Positions 61,881-64,000 of a stretch of 64,000 nt of DNA are shown one piece after another. The notes beneath the pieces were generated by a model. That model was not told the origin of the DNA, made no database searches, and saw nothing but the letters and a program-made list of their open reading frames with translations. The stretch's first letter is position 1, and each line of letters opens with the position of its first letter. Origin of the DNA: Hydractinia symbiolongicarpus (Eukaryota; Cnidaria; Hydrozoa; Anthoathecata; Hydractiniidae); the NCBI RefSeq assembly GCF_029227915.1, contig NC_079881.1, positions 19,631,501 through 19,695,500 of the forward strand. The letters are read 5' to 3'. The translations under genes were made by a program, and so were the position numbers.

Positions 61881-64000
61881 TATTTAAAGTGGCTAGCCCA
61901 GAAAATCACAAAAACCTATAGTTAGTGGATTGTTTCCACTGGGGGCCACTAGAACAAAAAAGAAACAAAAAATGATAAACCTTAGACTGCCTCAGCTCAA
62001 TCAAACATAGTAACATTTATAATCTGTGAAAATTGAAAAGAAAAAGAATAAAAAACAAAAATTAAAAAATTCAAAAGTGATCTCCATTAGAATTTGCCAA
62101 ATACATTAGAGATGGAAGTCTTAAACGAAAGCAGACTTCCATCACAGGTCACTTGGTCTGGAAGATTATTCCACACTTTTGCAGCTCTAAATGGGAAGGC
62201 TTTTTTGCCAAATTCCGTGTTGACCAAGGGAAGTGTGAACCTGTTTTTTGAAGCTCCTCTTGTTTGATGATTATGACAGTTTTTTGTCAAAAGGAATTTT
62301 GAGCGCATGTAATCAGGAGCAATGTGATTCATGGCTTTGAAAACTAATATGGCATCGTTTTTGATGAGTAAATTATTTATTGAATATTCCCTCTCTTTCC
62401 CAAGAAAGGTACGGACACATTTTAATCGTTTTTCTAGTTTTCCCAATCTACCTTGGGTGGCACAAGCCCATGCCGAGGAGCAGTAGTTGAAATATGGCAT
62501 GACAAGTGCATTAATTAAAAGGTTTTTTGTGTGAGGTGTTAAACAGGATGCAATGGTTCTAATTTTAGAATATTTAATTAGTATTTTTCTATTTATGTCA
62601 TTAATGTGCTTTTCCCATTGCATTTTTTGATCAAATGTTACCCCAAGATATTTAACTTTTTCGCTCCTCTTCAAAGGAATACCCATATAGTTGATAGTTT
62701 TGTTCTCAACTTTTTTTAACTGGCTGTGGTTGCCGAAAAAGATTGTTTCAGTTTTGTCCGTATTAATAGTCATTTTGTTATTATTCAGCCAGAGGTCGAC
62801 TTGCGAAAGTTCTAACTCGACCTGGGAGACAAGGGTATCCAAGTTTTTATGAGACGAAATAATTATTGTATCATCCGCATATAGATGGTGGTAGTTTGAA
62901 TTGATGACAGATTTTAAGTCATCAATATACAAAAGAAAGAGCAGGGGCCCCAACACAGATCCCTGCGGCACCCCAAAAGCGTCTTCATGAAGCAGATCTG
63001 ATCCTGTGTCGTTTACAAGAGTCAGCTGCATTCGGTCCGTTAAGTAGGACTCGAACCAGTCAAAGGCAGCATCTCTGATGCCAAAACACCATAGTTTTTT
63101 TAACAAAATTTTATGATCAACAGTGTCAAAAGCTTTTTTAAGGTCAATGAGCACAGCACAAACAAAGTTATGTTGGTCGAGCTCAGTAAGAATAAAATCA
63201 GAGACATCGACTACTGCAGTTTCTGTGGAAAAGAGTTTTCGAAATCCGGACTGTCTGTCATTCAGGAAGTTGTGCTCAGAAATAAAATGAGACATTTGCT
63301 CATGCACTAACTTTTCAAAAATTTTCATAGGAATTGGCAAAATGGAGATAGGCCGATAATTAGTAGGATCTGTTTTATTGCCACTTTTAAAAATAGGCGA
63401 GACCCTTTTAGTCTTCCAACATTTAGGTACATAACCAGTAAATAAAGATTTGTTGAAAAGACTTGATAAATAAATACTTAAAACTGACGAACCTGCTTTT
63501 AGCAGTCGTGAACCAATTCCGTCCAAGCCTGTAGCTTTATTAAGTTTTAGTGATCTAATTATTTTTTCGACACTTTTGGTCTCAATACGAGCCCACCGAA
63601 AATCGTGTCCGCTAACAGGTGGATTAACATTAGTAGTGTCAGAAGAAAATTTAGAGGCTAGTTTGGCACCAACACTGACAAAAAATGAATTGAATGTGTT
63701 GGAAATTTCTTTTGGGTGAGAAGTTTCTGTACCATCGTTTTGGACTACTCGTTTTATCGAGGTAGTATTGCCTGACTTATCAGGAACCAGTTTTTTTAGG
63801 GTTTTCCAAAGTTGTTTTGGCCGTTTTTGAAAGTCCTGCAAAACGTCATTATAGTACTCGTTTTTGAGTCGATTTTTGAGACCTATTACCTGGTTCCTTT
63901 TTTGTTTGAAAGCTTCCCAGTCTATGATGGATTTTGTTTTTGATGCTTTCCGTTTCAAGAAGTCTCTTTCTTTGATGGCTATTATTAATTCATCAGTGAC
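61850..64000 (-). mobile_element. Non-LTR retrotransposon, minus-strand copy with 3' UTR and (TTA)n tail
   Basis: Includes the reverse-transcriptase frame, a 3' UTR of about 230 bp running from 62086 down to about 61858, and a TTA/TAA microsatellite at 61852-61880 that serves as the 3' tail. The 5' end is outside the window. The tail abuts the tail of the plus-strand copy, so the exact junction cannot be fixed by eye. Confidence 0.85.
62087..64000 (-). CDS. Reverse transcriptase of a CR1/Jockey-group non-LTR retrotransposon, 5' end beyond window
   Basis: The frame is open from the window edge (VTDELIIAIKERDFL at 64000 inward) to a TAA at 62087. About 637 residues are visible with no internal stop. 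Reverse-transcriptase blocks in order: RVSPIFKSGNKTDPTNYRPI, the SGFRK segment, LIDLKKAFDTVDH (motif A aspartate), GVPQGSVLGPLLFLLYIDDL, the catalytic YADD, and VKYLGVTFDQKMQWEKHI. The C-terminal segment (SAWACATQGRLGKLEKRL to VWNNLPDQVTCDG) is typical of CR1/Jockey-like elements. The upstream endonuclease domain would lie past base 64000. An intact frame suggests a relatively young copy. Clade assignment is from motif memory and could be Rex1, CR1 or a relative. Confidence 0.9.
   Translation of the reverse strand, partial: VTDELIIAIKERDFLKRKASKTKSIIDWEAFKQKRNQVIGLKNRLKNEYYNDVLQDFQKRPKQLWKTLKKLVPDKSGNTTSIKRVVQNDGTETSHPKEISNTFNSFFVSVGAKLASKFSSDTTNVNPPVSGHDFRWARIETKSVEKIIRSLKLNKATGLDGIGSRLLKAGSSVLSIYLSSLFNKSLFTGYVPKCWKTKRVSPIFKSGNKTDPTNYRPISILPIPMKIFEKLVHEQMSHFISEHNFLNDRQSGFRKLFSTETAVVDVSDFILTELDQHNFVCAVLIDLKKAFDTVDHKILLKKLWCFGIRDAAFDWFESYLTDRMQLTLVNDTGSDLLHEDAFGVPQGSVLGPLLFLLYIDDLKSVINSNYHHLYADDTIIISSHKNLDTLVSQVELELSQVDLWLNNNKMTINTDKTETIFFGNHSQLKKVENKTINYMGIPLKRSEKVKYLGVTFDQKMQWEKHINDINRKILIKYSKIRTIASCLTPHTKNLLINALVMPYFNYCSSAWACATQGRLGKLEKRLKCVRTFLGKEREYSINNLLIKNDAILVFKAMNHIAPDYMRSKFLLTKNCHNHQTRGASKNRFTLPLVNTEFGKKAFPFRAAKVWNNLPDQVTCDGSLLSFKTSISNVFGKF

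Overview
This is AT-rich animal nuclear DNA: long introns, GT-AG splice sites, dense non-LTR retrotransposon and MITE remnants, and no bacterial-style gene packing. The best guess at source is a cnidarian, probably a medusozoan or hydrozoan. That inference rests on three things: a Methuselah-like seven-transmembrane receptor with an SMB-like N-terminus, the RTE- and CR1/Jockey-type LINE remnants, and a short hairpin repeat of the kind I associate with cnidarian genomes. All gene models below were built by hand from splice signals, reading phase and remembered family alignments. No search was run.

Layout. (1) 1-26069, minus strand: most of TELO2, with 20 exons recognised; the last short coding exon should lie left of the window. 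Its 8.2-kb intron 10 contains a complete intronless receptor gene (8817-11456) on the same strand. (2) 26070-26571: a 502-bp gap between the divergent start codons of TELO2 and RBBP6, probably a shared promoter. (3) 26572-50351, plus strand: a complete RBBP6 in 18 exons encoding about 1630 residues (DWNN ubiquitin-like domain, CCHC zinc knuckle, RING/U-box, long Lys/Arg/Glu/Ser-rich tail). (4) 50352-52366: a convergent gap containing a 41-bp hairpin insertion. (5) 52367-60256, minus strand: a complete CLUAP1 (IFT38) in 12 exons, 383 residues, including a 22-nt first coding exon. (6) 60485-64000: two copies of one non-LTR retrotransposon family, tail to tail. The left copy is broken; the right one has an open reverse-transcriptase frame running off the window.

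The introns carry at least six terminal-inverted-repeat elements with recognisable target-site duplications, a 1394-bp tandem duplication that looks exact, a 199-bp tandem duplication, LINE 3' ends and several minisatellites. The most unusual structure is a 41-bp minisatellite in TELO2 that repeatedly copies the exon 19 5' splice site.

The genes do not form a pathway. TELO2 (PIKK chaperoning with R2TP), RBBP6 (ubiquitin ligase and mRNA 3'-end factor) and CLUAP1 (ciliary transport) are housekeeping or ciliary genes; the receptor is an independent nested gene. I found no CRISPR array, tRNA gene, rRNA gene or obvious new multi-gene system.
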